Virus record (IMG/VR): IMGVR_UViG_3300043424_000206
Span: 1 to 27,558 of that record
Direction: 5' to 3' (one strand)
Source: a virus
Length of the DNA: 27,558 nucleotides
Shown here: positions 6,258 to 15,200 of the stretch, piece by piece
Position numbering within the stretch: the first letter of the stretch is position 1
How the letters are laid out: each line of letters begins with the position of its first letter
The notes under the pieces: model-generated
The model's database searches: none
What the model was told of the DNA's origin: nothing
Seen by the model: the letters and a program-made list of their open reading frames with translations, nothing else
Made by a program: the position numbers and the translations under genes

Positions 6258-6530
6258 TTAAGTGGCCTCATATCCGTCGGCCCAAGACAGGAATGCCGGA
6301 GTGTTTTCGCCGACGTACGCGCCTTCGACATTGTAGTAGAAGTACTCAATCGCTTCATCTGAAGCCATGTCGCGCTCCAAGATTTCAAGACACTTCTCGA
6401 AGTTGTAGACGGCAAACGGCCTACCGAACTGTCGGGCGATACCCATGAATGCTTCCTCAAATCCGGTGGCGAGTAGGATCTCCTCTTCGTCATTGAGGCA
6501 CTGTTCGATTGTTTCTTTGATCTTATCCAT
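6258..6530 (-). CDS. Conserved small phage protein (GFEEAFMGIARQFGRPFAVY type, 90 aa)
   Basis: The blocks GFEEAFMGIARQFGRPFAVY, EILERDM and YNVEGAYVGENTPAF match a short family seen in many phages, where the core reads GFEDAFIGIARQF...PFAVYD...FNV.GAYVGE.TPAF. It has no assigned function that I know. There is no membrane segment and no metal motif. It overlaps the RuvC-like gene upstream by 8 bases, and the leader has no Shine-Dalgarno site. A gap of 44 bases separates it from the helicase. Confidence 0.7.
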   Translation of the reverse strand: MDKIKETIEQCLNDEEEILLATGFEEAFMGIARQFGRPFAVYNFEKCLEILERDMASDEAIEYFYYNVEGAYVGENTPAFLSWADGYEAT

Positions 6531-7005
6531 ATTTTTTTCTGGCGTATTGCGCTATGAGGTAGGCGTCAACGATACCATCATGTGGTACCGTGCAACGGTT
6601 GTTCTTACGCCAGTCCTCATCTGGAGCAAGTTCTTGCGCCTTACGTAGCGCGAAGGTTTTTGTTTGGGACTTCGGCACTTTGCCGAGCATGTCCTTTTGC
6701 CAGTCCAGAACTTGGATCGGCTTGACTTTAAGATGGTGTGACTCACACATGCCAAGGATCTTCCCATATGAGATCCCCATCGAACGCATCGCTTGTGAGG
6801 ACTTCGCGTGTTTCAGCGGTTCCTCAATCGCGATCAATGGTTCGGTGTGCAGGTCGGTGATCCAGTTGTAGATAGTCTTTGTATCTACTTCCCGCTTGCC
6901 AGCTCGCTCAAATGTTGGTGTCGCCCACATATCGATGACAGATCCGTCGTGTGCCGATATCGCACATAATCCGCCGTCGAGTCCGTTGTCGATACCGATG
7001 ATCAT
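6523..7005 (-). CDS. RuvC-like Holliday junction resolvase
   Basis: 160-residue RNase H-fold nuclease, close to the length of cellular RuvC. Likely acidic catalytic residues: D6 in IIGIDNGLDGG, E61/E62 in AIEEPLKHAKS, and D143 and D147 in PHDGIVDAYLIAQY. A middle block, SSQAMRSMGISYGKILGMCE, matches the helix that follows strand 4 in this family. Phage versions resolve branched DNA before packaging and may cut host or recombination intermediates. The start overlaps the DnaA-like gene by four bases (ATGA), with an AAGAAG stretch just before it, and the end overlaps the next gene by 8. Position beside the terminase, helicase and nuclease fits a replication-to-packaging role. Confidence 0.87.
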   Translation of the reverse strand: MIIGIDNGLDGGLCAISAHDGSVIDMWATPTFERAGKREVDTKTIYNWITDLHTEPLIAIEEPLKHAKSSQAMRSMGISYGKILGMCESHHLKVKPIQVLDWQKDMLGKVPKSQTKTFALRKAQELAPDEDWRKNNRCTVPHDGIVDAYLIAQYARKKYG

Positions 7006-7316
7006 TCTTCTTTTTGATCAGTCGCAAGTTTGTATTTCTTGGCGACTTTAAGAGCGGTCTCCTGAAGCTTTTTACTGGAATCGATTTTCCGTTTGGCGTG
7101 AATCACCGTTGAATGATCTCGATTAAACAAGTGGGCTATCTCCGCTAGAGTGCAGTCCAACAAAATTTTCATCAGAGACATTGCGACGTGCCGCGCATTA
7201 GAATTTCTAGCGGATCTATTCTTGCTAAAAATATCTGATGGCTCGCAAGAAAATTCTTCAGATACCAAAGCCAGAATAAGACTTTGGTTTTCTTTGGTGA
7301 AACGCCTATCGATCAT
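7002..7316 (-). CDS. Stand-alone DnaA domain IV-like DNA-binding protein
   Basis: The 104 residues align by eye with the C-terminal DNA-binding domain of bacterial DnaA and nothing else. Residues ~15-35 match the first helix and DIFSKNRS basic loop, NARHVAMSLMKIL (40-52) the second, TLAEIAHLF (56-64) the HTH helix, and RDHSTVIHAKRKI (66-78) the DnaA signature that reads the 9-base DnaA box. There is no AAA+ ATPase, so it cannot act as an initiator by itself. It may bind DnaA boxes of host or phage DNA to block, recruit or redirect initiation; that is inference. It overlaps both neighbours by four bases, sitting between the RuvC-like gene and an unknown gene downstream of the small terminase. 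Confidence 0.87.
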   Translation of the reverse strand: MIDRRFTKENQSLILALVSEEFSCEPSDIFSKNRSARNSNARHVAMSLMKILLDCTLAEIAHLFNRDHSTVIHAKRKIDSSKKLQETALKVAKKYKLATDQKEE

Positions 7317-7555
7317 CGTTCGTGTAAATAGTCAATTATGTCGGCCCTAACCAATACTCCGTCGCCACTTTCCGGCACGTGAATTGTGCTTCCCTTACTC
7401 AGCGTCTGTAAGAAGAATACTTCTCTAGCTGTGTGGGGGAATGTTCTATAGTGTAGACCAGCTAGTGTTTTGACTTCGAAATTAAAATCTCCATTAGGAA
7501 GATTCTTCTTTACTAGCGAGTTAGGATTGAATTCTGGGATTACGTGCTTAAACAT
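7313..7555 (-). CDS. Hypothetical phage protein (80 aa)
   Basis: No family recognised. It looks like a small beta-rich protein with a GLHYRTF / FFLQTLSKGSTIHVP pattern and a short helix at the end (DIIDYLHER). No cysteine or membrane segment. It lies one base after the small terminase stop, whose 3' end supplies a GAAGAA stretch, and overlaps the DnaA-like gene by four bases. Probably translated from the same message as the small terminase. Function unknown. Confidence 0.6.
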   Translation of the reverse strand: MFKHVIPEFNPNSLVKKNLPNGDFNFEVKTLAGLHYRTFPHTAREVFFLQTLSKGSTIHVPESGDGVLVRADIIDYLHER

Positions 7556-7556
7556 A

Positions 7557-8156
7557 TTATTCTTCTACATCAATGATTGTTGGTTTCATTCTGGTAACGG
7601 AACCGTCACCGCGATCTGCTTTTGTATTGTTGAGGATTGAGATGTCAATGTGCATTTTGCTTTGTCCGCCACCACTTTTTGCGTTCAGTCCCAAATTGCG
7701 GCGGATCAATTGGTCCAGTTCAGAAAGCTCACGAACAGTTCGTGGGCCTTTGAGATTCTTCATAGAGTCGCGCAACAGCTTAATTCCAGCAGCGGCGATG
7801 TAGTGCTGGTACTTGTCTGCTGGCGTAGACTGCGCTTCGGCAATGTCCATCAAGGCAGAGTCCTCTGCGATACGGGCATCGTGTTTGGCGAGACGGATAG
7901 CGTCTTCGGTGTAGCCGTCTAGATTCCCTTCGAGATCAACAGCGAGCTGATCGGTATATACGTCAGCAACAGGCTTGTTCTTCGGTCTGGCGAATCCATT
8001 CTTCTTGGCGGGAATGCCAGCCTTTTTGAACCAGCGGCGGATGGTTCCAGCGTGGACGTTAAGTTCTTTTGCAATCGTCTTGATTTTGTAGTCTTTGGCG
8101 TACATCTCCAAAGCCCTCTCAAGGACTAAATTTTCGGTCTCCGAATCATCACTCAT
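7557..8156 (-). CDS. terS: Terminase small subunit
   Basis: DNA-recognition subunit of the packaging motor. The first ~60 residues form a helix-turn-helix (VLERALEMYAKDYKIKTIAK, then ELNVHAGTIRRWFKKAGIPAKK), as in many small terminases that bind the pac or cos site. Residues ~85-165 are helical (QHYIAAAGIKLLRDSMKNL, then LSELDQLIRRNLGLNAKSGG), fitting the oligomerisation region, and a short tail (MKPTIIDVEE) would contact the large subunit. The identification rests on the HTH plus helical layout, the length of 199 residues and the position next to the large subunit, not on a single catalytic motif. It is the first gene of the minus-strand cluster and is transcribed away from the large subunit, which is unusual. 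The leader ends in AACAACCAATG with no Shine-Dalgarno site. Confidence 0.72.
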   Translation of the reverse strand: MSDDSETENLVLERALEMYAKDYKIKTIAKELNVHAGTIRRWFKKAGIPAKKNGFARPKNKPVADVYTDQLAVDLEGNLDGYTEDAIRLAKHDARIAEDSALMDIAEAQSTPADKYQHYIAAAGIKLLRDSMKNLKGPRTVRELSELDQLIRRNLGLNAKSGGGQSKMHIDISILNNTKADRGDGSVTRMKPTIIDVEE

Positions 8157-8162
8157 TGGTTG

Positions 8163-8190
8163 TTGACGGAATGTTTATAGTACGTAAGAT
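8163..8190 (+). promoter_or_regulatory. Candidate promoter for the large terminase operon
   Basis: TTGACG (8163-8168), 16 bases, then TAAGAT (8185-8190) in the 51-base divergent gap. The expected transcript start would fall about 10 bases before the ATG at 8208, leaving almost no leader. The opposite strand carries a weaker TTGCGC with TATAAA 15 bases on, which could drive the small terminase cluster, so the two promoters would overlap. Confidence 0.45.
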
Positions 8191-8207
8191 AACCGCGCAA
8201 GAAAAAA

Positions 8208-9995
8208 ATGAGTACTTCAGAAGAAAAAAATAAAAAAATGTTGGAGCCGCGAATCGACCCAACGACAAAGAAAATGGATGTCGGCGGAATTCTGATCCCC
8301 CCAACCAATCTCATTACTGCTCTCTTATTCGGTTTCGCTAATCACACCAACGCGAAAGCAAAGGAATATTACTTCTGGAGATGTTGTGATGAACTGTGGA
8401 ACAATTCAGATCTGCCAGAGCCTCTGATGGTCCGACATCCGTGGGCCGAGCAAATGATACGGGCGGCTATACGCAATAAATATCTCGCCGTCGGTGGCTC
8501 CGCATCGAGCGGAAAGTCCCACACGTTCGCCGCATGGGGGATCATCAATTGGCTCTCACAGCCGCAAGACACGCTGGTCATGATGACCAGTACCACTTTA
8601 CGTGAAGCCCGACGCCGTATCTGGGGTTCCGTAATCTCGCTCCTGACTGTGGTTCAGGAAGCACCGTGCAAGATACGGGATTCAATTGGTAGCGTAGCCT
8701 ACATCAACGAAAACGGAGATCTGATTGAGCGGGCTGGTCTGATGCTGATCGCCGCCGAAAAGAGCAAGACTCGCGAAGCGGTCGGCAAATTCATCGGTAT
8801 CAAGCAGAAGCGGGTAATCGTGATTGCGGACGAGCTTTCCGAAATTTCGGAGGCAATTCTCCACGCTGGTCTGACCAACTTGTCGAAGAACCCCTTCCTC
8901 CAGATGATCGGTATGAGCAACCCCAACAGCCGATTCGACGCATTCGGTGTGTGGTCGGAGCCGAAAAAGGGCTGGGATTCTGTAGATACTAATACAGCAG
9001 ATCATTGGGAAACCAAATGGAACGGCTACTATCTGCGGCTAGACGGCGAGCGAAGTCCCAACATTCTAGCTGGCGAGACCCTTTATCCGTGGCTACCGAC
9101 GGAGGAGAAACTGGCGGAGGATAGGGCGTTGCTTGGACAGGAGTCTCGCGGCTATATGCGAATGGTCCGTGCCGTCTTCTTTGACAGCGACGAAACCCAA
9201 GGAATCTACAGTGAGGCAGAAATCGCGTCGAGCAAGTCCATGAGCAAAGTCGAGTGGGCCGCGAAGCCGATCACGGTCGCTGGTCTAGATCCAGCCTTTA
9301 CCAACGGCGGAGACCGAACGATCCTCTATACCGCCAAAGTCGGTTATAATAAGGCGGGCCACTACGTCATCGAGTTTGACGAAGCCATCCACTTGAACGA
9401 CGACGCTACTAATAAAGCGATCCCACGAACGTATCAGATCGTGCGGCAAATCAAAGACCACTGCGTCAGACGGAACATCATGCCAGAAAACGTGGCAGTT
9501 GACGCCACTGGCGCTGGCGCTCCGTTCTGCGACGTGCTGGCTGGTGAGTGGTCTGCATCGATCCTCCGTGTCAGTTTCGGCGGCAAAGCGTCAAACAAGC
9601 GGGTCAGCGCAAACAGCAAGCTGACTGGCGAAGAACTCTACGTGAACCGTGTATCCGAACTCTGGTTCGTGGGAAAGGAACTCATGAGAACCAAACAGGT
9701 CTACGGAATCTCCGCAGATCTTGCCCAAGAGATCTGTGCCAGAAACTACGATCTGATCAAAGGCGGCTCACTCAAAGTCAAGATCGAGTCCAAGCCAGAG
9801 TTCAAAGCCAGATTCGGTCGGTCACCGGACTTGGCTGACGCTGCATTTCTCGCAATGGACTGCGCCCGTCAGCAATTAGGGCTGATGGCGATGGAACCAC
9901 CGAACGACGATATGAGTAGCGGGTTCAGGAAACAGGTTACGTTTCAAACGTTGCGGAACGCCCTTTCGAACTCCGAAGCGGTTCTGATCGACTAG
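8208..9995 (+). CDS. terL: Terminase large subunit
   Basis: ATP-driven packaging motor with nuclease. Seen in 595 residues: Walker A GGSASSGKS at 96-104; VIVIADE at 203-209 as Walker B with the catalytic glutamate; coupling-region MIGMSNPN at ~233-240; and a C-terminal RNase H-fold nuclease with acidic residues D361 (AGLDPAFTNGGDRT), D432 (AVDATGAGAPF) and D541/D544 (SPDLADAAFLAMD). The length and order are standard for a full two-domain terminase; nothing is missing. It heads the plus-strand block, and no portal gene follows it, which is unusual. The ATG has no Shine-Dalgarno site, only an A-run. It cuts concatemeric DNA and translocates it into the prohead at the portal. Confidence 0.93.
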   Translation: MSTSEEKNKKMLEPRIDPTTKKMDVGGILIPPTNLITALLFGFANHTNAKAKEYYFWRCCDELWNNSDLPEPLMVRHPWAEQMIRAAIRNKYLAVGGSASSGKSHTFAAWGIINWLSQPQDTLVMMTSTTLREARRRIWGSVISLLTVVQEAPCKIRDSIGSVAYINENGDLIERAGLMLIAAEKSKTREAVGKFIGIKQKRVIVIADELSEISEAILHAGLTNLSKNPFLQMIGMSNPNSRFDAFGVWSEPKKGWDSVDTNTADHWETKWNGYYLRLDGERSPNILAGETLYPWLPTEEKLAEDRALLGQESRGYMRMVRAVFFDSDETQGIYSEAEIASSKSMSKVEWAAKPITVAGLDPAFTNGGDRTILYTAKVGYNKAGHYVIEFDEAIHLNDDATNKAIPRTYQIVRQIKDHCVRRNIMPENVAVDATGAGAPFCDVLAGEWSASILRVSFGGKASNKRVSANSKLTGEELYVNRVSELWFVGKELMRTKQVYGISADLAQEICARNYDLIKGGSLKVKIESKPEFKARFGRSPDLADAAFLAMDCARQQLGLMAMEPPNDDMSSGFRKQVTFQTLRNALSNSEAVLID

Positions 9996-10168
9996 CTCAA
10001 CCCCCCACTTCAAAAAGTCTTTATATAACGACGTAGCTAGTCTGTCGGACACATTAGGTAAGCCAAAATAGAAAACACTTTTATATATAGGGGGTGAGAA
10101 AATTATTGACTGGAGTATTATTTTTTCAAAAAGATTGACATTATTCTTAAATAATTTAAAATAAGTGT
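9996..10168. promoter_or_regulatory. AT-rich intergenic region with candidate promoter
   Basis: The longest gene-free stretch in the window. At its right end TTGACA (10135-10140), 16 bases, TAAAAT (10157-10162) forms a near-consensus promoter whose start point would fall at or next to the GTG at 10169. Another TTGACT at 10106 has no good partner. No convincing terminator for the large terminase is visible; the CCCCCC at ~10000-10006 and the weak ACTT/AAGT pairing that follows are not enough. No RNA gene recognised. Confidence 0.5.
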
Positions 10169-10462
10169 GTGGCTACTCCCCGATTTAAACGATTACCCTC
10201 CGGTCAGATTCAGTATATGGGCGAGAAGTATGCTGGATTTAACAAACCTAAGAAGGCACCAGCAGGTTCTCCAAAGAAGTTTGTAGTGTTGGGCAAAGAA
10301 GGAGATAAAATTAAAAAAGTTTCCTTTGGGGCTAGAGGCTACGAAGATTATACCCAACACAAAGATCCTAAGCGGCGGGCCAATTTCCGGTCTAGACACA
10401 ACTGTAAGACCGCGAATGACAAAACGACCGCCCGCCATTGGGCATGTAAGTATCTGTGGTAA
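10169..10462 (+). CDS. Small basic DUF5754-like protein (97 aa)
   Basis: Strongly basic. The block KIKKVSFGARGYEDYT, then KDPKRRANFRSRHNC, then an ARHWACKYLW end, matches short proteins common in phages and giant viruses (VSFGA.G..D....KDP.RR..F..RH.C......A..W.C..LW). The family has been given DUF names (DUF5754 or a relative), with no known activity. The conserved C and H residues could bind metal. Start is GTG at 10169, sitting at the predicted transcript start; an ATG at 10217 is an alternative that would drop the first 16 residues. In other phages such proteins are often encoded near structural genes, so virion association is possible. Confidence 0.68.
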   Translation: MATPRFKRLPSGQIQYMGEKYAGFNKPKKAPAGSPKKFVVLGKEGDKIKKVSFGARGYEDYTQHKDPKRRANFRSRHNCKTANDKTTARHWACKYLW

Positions 10463-10469
10463 TCAAAGA

Positions 10470-10498
10470 TTGACACTAGATCCCCAATAAATTAATGT
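10470..10498 (+). promoter_or_regulatory. Weak candidate promoter before the 252-aa gene
   Basis: TTGACA at 10470-10475, 17 bases, then TAATGT at 10493-10498. The -35 is perfect, the -10 matches only three of six. If used, the transcript would start at or beside the ATG at 10505. This repeats the spacing seen before the GTG at 10169. Confidence 0.35.
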
Positions 10499-10504
10499 AC
10501 CGCT

Positions 10505-11263
10505 ATGGACGTCGCCGAAGAAGAACGCAAACGCTTTGAAGAAAAATATGGTGTTGCCCCGAAGGGCAAAACACTGGTTGGCTTCAAGTCCAGAAAAGCT
10601 ATTTGGAGTGACGAAGAGGATGAAGATGACGATTCAATCCCAACTAATTCAATTGCTAATCCAGCACTTGATAAGAATTTGATAGAGGGTCGCCAAGGAT
10701 TAGCTGGACGACTTAAAGAGTTTGCACTTACTGGTGGCATGAATCGTCCCGATGGTGAAGAAGCAAGAAATAAAATTCTTGATGAAGCAGAAATAATGGG
10801 GGTATCCCGCTCCCAACTTAGTGATCTCTATAAGAAATATAGATCTGAACAAAATGAAGTTTATAAAAGCCAGATGGCTAAAAAAGAACAAGAAGAAAGA
10901 GCTAAAGAGTGGAACGCAAACTTTAACAGGCCAACGCCGATGCAAGCTTCCCGTAAAATGGTTGGAAGTCCAGAAGTAGAGATTAAAGGCATTCTAAGGA
11001 AAGCCATGAATATGGGTATCAACCCCAATCAACTTATTGCTTCTAAAGAGGGTAATCTTTTTGCAGCAATTGATGCTCTTAAAGCAGCTGGAATTTACCA
11101 CGGCGGTCTTAAAACGGCTGAAGAATCTGAAGCTCATAGAGCTATAACCGCACAAGAGCGCAGAAAACAGAGGGAGCTTGAAAATGCACAATTGAAGATT
11201 TTAAAGAAAAAGTTCTCCGTAGATGAGGGCGAAGACGAAGACGAAGACGAAGACGAAGCTTAA
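10505..11263 (+). CDS. Acidic coiled-coil hypothetical protein (252 aa), probably virion-related
   Basis: No family recognised. The N-terminus is charged (VAEEERKRFEEKYG) with an acidic patch (DEEDEDDDS), the middle is helical with a heptad-like stretch (SEQNEVYKSQMAKKEQEERA), and the C-terminus ends in an acidic run (GEDEDEDEDEDEA) made by a hexamer repeat. No membrane segment, cysteine pair or enzyme motif. It lies between the small basic gene and a second helical gene, ahead of the giant gene, so a scaffold, head-internal or ejection protein is the best guess. No Shine-Dalgarno site before the ATG. Confidence 0.6.
   Translation: MDVAEEERKRFEEKYGVAPKGKTLVGFKSRKAIWSDEEDEDDDSIPTNSIANPALDKNLIEGRQGLAGRLKEFALTGGMNRPDGEEARNKILDEAEIMGVSRSQLSDLYKKYRSEQNEVYKSQMAKKEQEERAKEWNANFNRPTPMQASRKMVGSPEVEIKGILRKAMNMGINPNQLIASKEGNLFAAIDALKAAGIYHGGLKTAEESEAHRAITAQERRKQRELENAQLKILKKKFSVDEGEDEDEDEDEA
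11231..11258 (+). repeat. GAAGAC hexamer tandem repeat
   Basis: Four copies of GAAGAC plus GAAG at the 3' end of the 252-residue gene, coding the alternating Glu-Asp tail. A slippage-prone microsatellite that could change tail length between strains. Confidence 0.8.
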
Positions 11264-11286
11264 TACCACTCATCACACTAATTAAC

Positions 11287-12264
11287 ATGGAAGACTTTGA
11301 TTATTCCAGAGATATCGCCCCAATGAAGGGTGGTTTTTTCTCCGATAATATTGGAGGCGTTTCTCAGCAGGGACGCGAAGCCCTTGAATTAAGAGAACTC
11401 GCTGGGATCAGATCTGAAATTGAGCAGTATAAAGAGCTAGACCAACTCAACAATCTCAGAATGCTCCGCGAAAAGGCTGACTTGGAAATGAAGCGGGCAA
11501 AGCTTAATCTCGATAAAGAACGTAGGGATATTAAAAATCAATTGGAGAGTGACGAAGTAATCCAAAAGATCCAGCCCTTAATTGAAGGGATGTACAATGA
11601 TCCCAATGTTGATGCGGCTACTGGGATTTTTGAAACGGAAAAACTTAGAACTAAACTTGCTTCCGTTACAACTAGTAACCAATTAGTAAATAATTATTTC
11701 GACAGTGTTGTTAATGGTTTTAAAGCAAAAGCAGCAGACCAAACATTAGTTCGACAAGCAGCTGTTGAAGCTGCTGGTAGTGGTGACGTTAAAGCCGCCC
11801 AAGATATTTTGAATTCTGGAAAAGCATTCGACGCTATTTCTCGTTTGGCACAATCGAAACAAGAGTATGCTACGACGAAATCAGAAGCCGAACAACAAAA
11901 ACTCCAGCGAGAAAAAGCCGCAGAATTAGGTGTCGCCCAAACAAAATCTCAGTTGGATTCTCTTAACAAGCAGCTGACTACGATTCTTGGCATGAAACCC
12001 CAATCCGGAAACCTGCCAACTGAAGGTGATGGGGAGTTCGGTGCTTCCCAATCTGGTAAAGTTGCTCCGTCGTATACTCCACAACAAAAGAATACTTTGG
12101 AGATTATGCTTAAGCGGATGAATCCATCTTTAAGGAATAAAGATATGAGAGATGAACCCTTTGACAAATTGTATATCGATGCTCTCGAAGGAACTTATTC
12201 CATGATTGACGAGCTAACTGGTGGAGTTGCTACAGAATCTACTATCTCTAGAAAATCTCAATAA
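11287..12264 (+). CDS. Helical hypothetical protein (325 aa), probably virion-related
   Basis: No family recognised. Residues ~30-100 are a long charged helix with heptads (LREKADLEMKRAKLNLDKER), and ~195-235 a second coiled stretch (KSEAEQQKLQREKAAELGV). A glycine/serine/proline-rich region (QSGNLPTEGDGEFGASQSG) separates these from a final helical part. No membrane segment or catalytic motif. It sits between two other probable virion genes, with short gaps (23 and 34 bases) and no Shine-Dalgarno site; its leader contains ACACTAATTAAC. The helical, alanine-rich layout resembles internal virion or ejection proteins. Inference only. Confidence 0.6.
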   Translation: MEDFDYSRDIAPMKGGFFSDNIGGVSQQGREALELRELAGIRSEIEQYKELDQLNNLRMLREKADLEMKRAKLNLDKERRDIKNQLESDEVIQKIQPLIEGMYNDPNVDAATGIFETEKLRTKLASVTTSNQLVNNYFDSVVNGFKAKAADQTLVRQAAVEAAGSGDVKAAQDILNSGKAFDAISRLAQSKQEYATTKSEAEQQKLQREKAAELGVAQTKSQLDSLNKQLTTILGMKPQSGNLPTEGDGEFGASQSGKVAPSYTPQQKNTLEIMLKRMNPSLRNKDMRDEPFDKLYIDALEGTYSMIDELTGGVATESTISRKSQ

Positions 12265-12298
12265 CATACCCTAACCACATACTACAGAAAGTACTGCT

Positions 12299-15200
12299 AT
12301 GTCAGAACTAGATAAATTGCCTTCACTGGAAGAGGAAGAAGAATTGGTCCAGCAAGAACCAGATTTCAAATCTTTCTCAGATTGGAAAACAGACAACTCT
12401 TCTGGAGATCCTGTTCGGGATCGAGTCAATTGGGGTAATTATGTTAGGGAACAATACGTTGACGCTAATCTTTACGATGACTATGTCGAAAAAGAGATTC
12501 GAGACACGACCAAACAACGTTTAAATGAACTAGTAGAGACAGATCAGATCAAGTCAGAAGATCTGAATAAACGACTTTATGAAATTGACGCTGAGTCGGA
12601 TGCCGATCTCGATTCCAAGATGAAGTCGATCCAGTCTACGTTCGACTATAATACGTATGAATGGGAAACTGCTTCTAAGTATCTCACCTTTAAAGAGTAC
12701 AATCCAGAAGGAACTGAACTCGACGAAGTAACCAAACAGCGCGGAGAAGAACTTTTCACTGAAGCGCAGTCTGTTGCAGATCGTTATTATGATGACGCCA
12801 AAAAACGCATGGCGTTGAGCGGTGAGATCCCAATTGCGAAAGTAACTGGTGAAGATGGTAAAGTAGATTTTATTCTCGGACCATCATTCAATAAGGACAA
12901 TATCGGTGACGCTATCCGCAACAGTAAAAAGGGTGGTGTCTCCTTTGCTGACGCTGCTGGTGTTATGGCAAAGACCAGAACTCCGAAGGGGTATAATGAG
13001 GAAACATATAAAGTCCAACGCTATCTTGAAGCCGGATCTGTTATCGAGACCATTTGGGGTGGATTATCCAACTCCATTCTAGACCGATATGCTGACAAAC
13101 TCGCAGAGGCTGATGCCGATGGTCGCGATCTGACTGAGAATGAACAGCCAGACTTTGCACAGATTCGTAAGGATGTTAATAAGATGCTCCCAGAGAACGA
13201 AGGATTCTCTGATGAAGAAGTGAAAAAAGCTTTTACTCAGATCGCCTATATGAAGGCGAACGGTGGTAATAAGTTCAAAGTCTACGAAGACGAAGAAGCA
13301 TACAAGAACGTCCGAAACGTCGGCTTTGCTGGCCCATTGGTCAATCCGTTGGTCATGGCGAACGAAGAGAAGTTCTTGCAGTCCATCAATGCTAGTCCGC
13401 AATTGACTGAGGAACAGCGTAAAGACCTTACTGCCCAACGCACTCCGTTCCTCCAAGAAAACTTTGATCACTACAATAAGAACTTAACGGAATCAGACTT
13501 GTCCGAAAAATGGCTTAATGCATTGCAAGCAGGACGTGCCAGCGGCATGAAAGACTACGAGATCTTGGATGCATTCTCCAAAGACAAAACCAATTTCAGT
13601 GAGATGTCTGCCAGACTTTCTGGTATTGGCGAGTCTATCCAAGACGCATTTGGAGAATTGGGCGCAGCCATCCCGATGCTTCTTGAAGCTGATTGGGCGC
13701 GTGACTATATGATTGGCAACATCAAAGAGCGTAGCAACCGCCGTGAAGTTGCACGTCTCTTTGGTACGGAGTTTGGTACTGGACAAGACTTCATGGAGAC
13801 TGTTGCTCCGATGCTTGTTGATATCGGTGCGACCGCACTCCTCACTGGAGTTACTTCCCCTCTCGGATCTGCGGCCTACCTTACTGCGAAGTCTGGAGCC
13901 AGACTCACAGCCAAAGGTTTGTTGAAAGGCGTTGCCACAAGTGCGTTCCGCCAACTTCCGAACGAAACGGCTGAACAAGCTGCGAAGCGAGTTCTTGCTG
14001 CTGGTCTTATTAAGGAGTCCACAACTGAAGCTGGTATGACTGGTGCGATGAAAGCCATCGGCGCATACAATAGCTCTCTTGCGAGTTCGATTGGAACTAC
14101 TTCTGCGATGGCCATTCCAGCGTTCAACCGTTCTGCTGGTTCGACTTATGCTTCCGTCTACGCGCAGTTGCAAGCAGATGGCAAGCTATCACCAGAAGAA
14201 ATGCACGACCGCGCATTAGGAGCTGGTCTTACCAGTGGTGCGATCACTGCGGCAATTACTTCTGGATTCGCCGCTTTGGGTAGGGCTGGTATCGAAGATG
14301 CGCTACTCGGCGGTGCTACTAAGAGACAGCTCAAAAACATTCTCTCGAAGATCTCTAAAGTAGACGACATCTCTGACGATGAGTTTACCGCTGTTGTATC
14401 ATCCGCTGTCGCTGATTCCATGAAAAAGTTTGGATCGGCGAATTTTGGTACAAAGGCACTTAAAAACTCTTTTGACGAAGGTGTTGAAGAAGGTCTCGAC
14501 GATTTCATCAACGGCTTTGTTTCCGATGCCGCCACTGATGACGACACTCCTTTCTTGCAACGCTTGGAACAAGCTGGTCGTTCAGCCCTTATCGGTGCTG
14601 GTATGGGTGCTGGAGTTCCAGCCATCAAAGCAGTCAGAGATACCATTGTTAGGCAGGGAACTGCTGATCAACGTCTTGCTGCACAATGGCAAGTATCCAA
14701 AGATGTCAGTGATAAGTTTTCACAACGTCTCGCTGATCAATTGAGGGTATCTAAAGAAGTTCGTGATAAGCTTCTTGAAACGAGTCCGATCTCGGCTGAA
14801 ACTGTTTTTACTATTCTTACGTCTCCACGTTCTGGGAGAGCAGAATATGCTCGCGCTAAATTTGCTGAAGCACGGGAGAGTATGGCAAATGCTGTTTATG
14901 GGCCAATAGAGCTTCCAGAACCAGTGCTTCCAGATCAAGAAACAGCCACTGAAGGAACCACTGTAAAAGAACAAGCTGGCGCAGACGAAAACGAATCGTC
15001 GCCAGCTGTCCTTACTCCAGATGGTCTTGTCAACGCTGGCAAGCCAGCCGAAGCCGCTCCCGAATCCGGAACCGTGACTCCTGAAACCACAGCTCCGAAC
15101 CAGCAAGCAGCTCCCGTTACTCTCAATCTTAAAGAGGAAGTTGAGACTGCTCTCGCGAATCCTGTTGTGATCAACGGCAACAACGTTGAGTTCGCGGAGA

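Noticed and set aside
9996-10168. tRNA or structured RNA gene in the AT-rich gap
   Set aside because: No cloverleaf, conserved T-arm or riboswitch-like core could be drawn; only promoter-like hexamers are supported.
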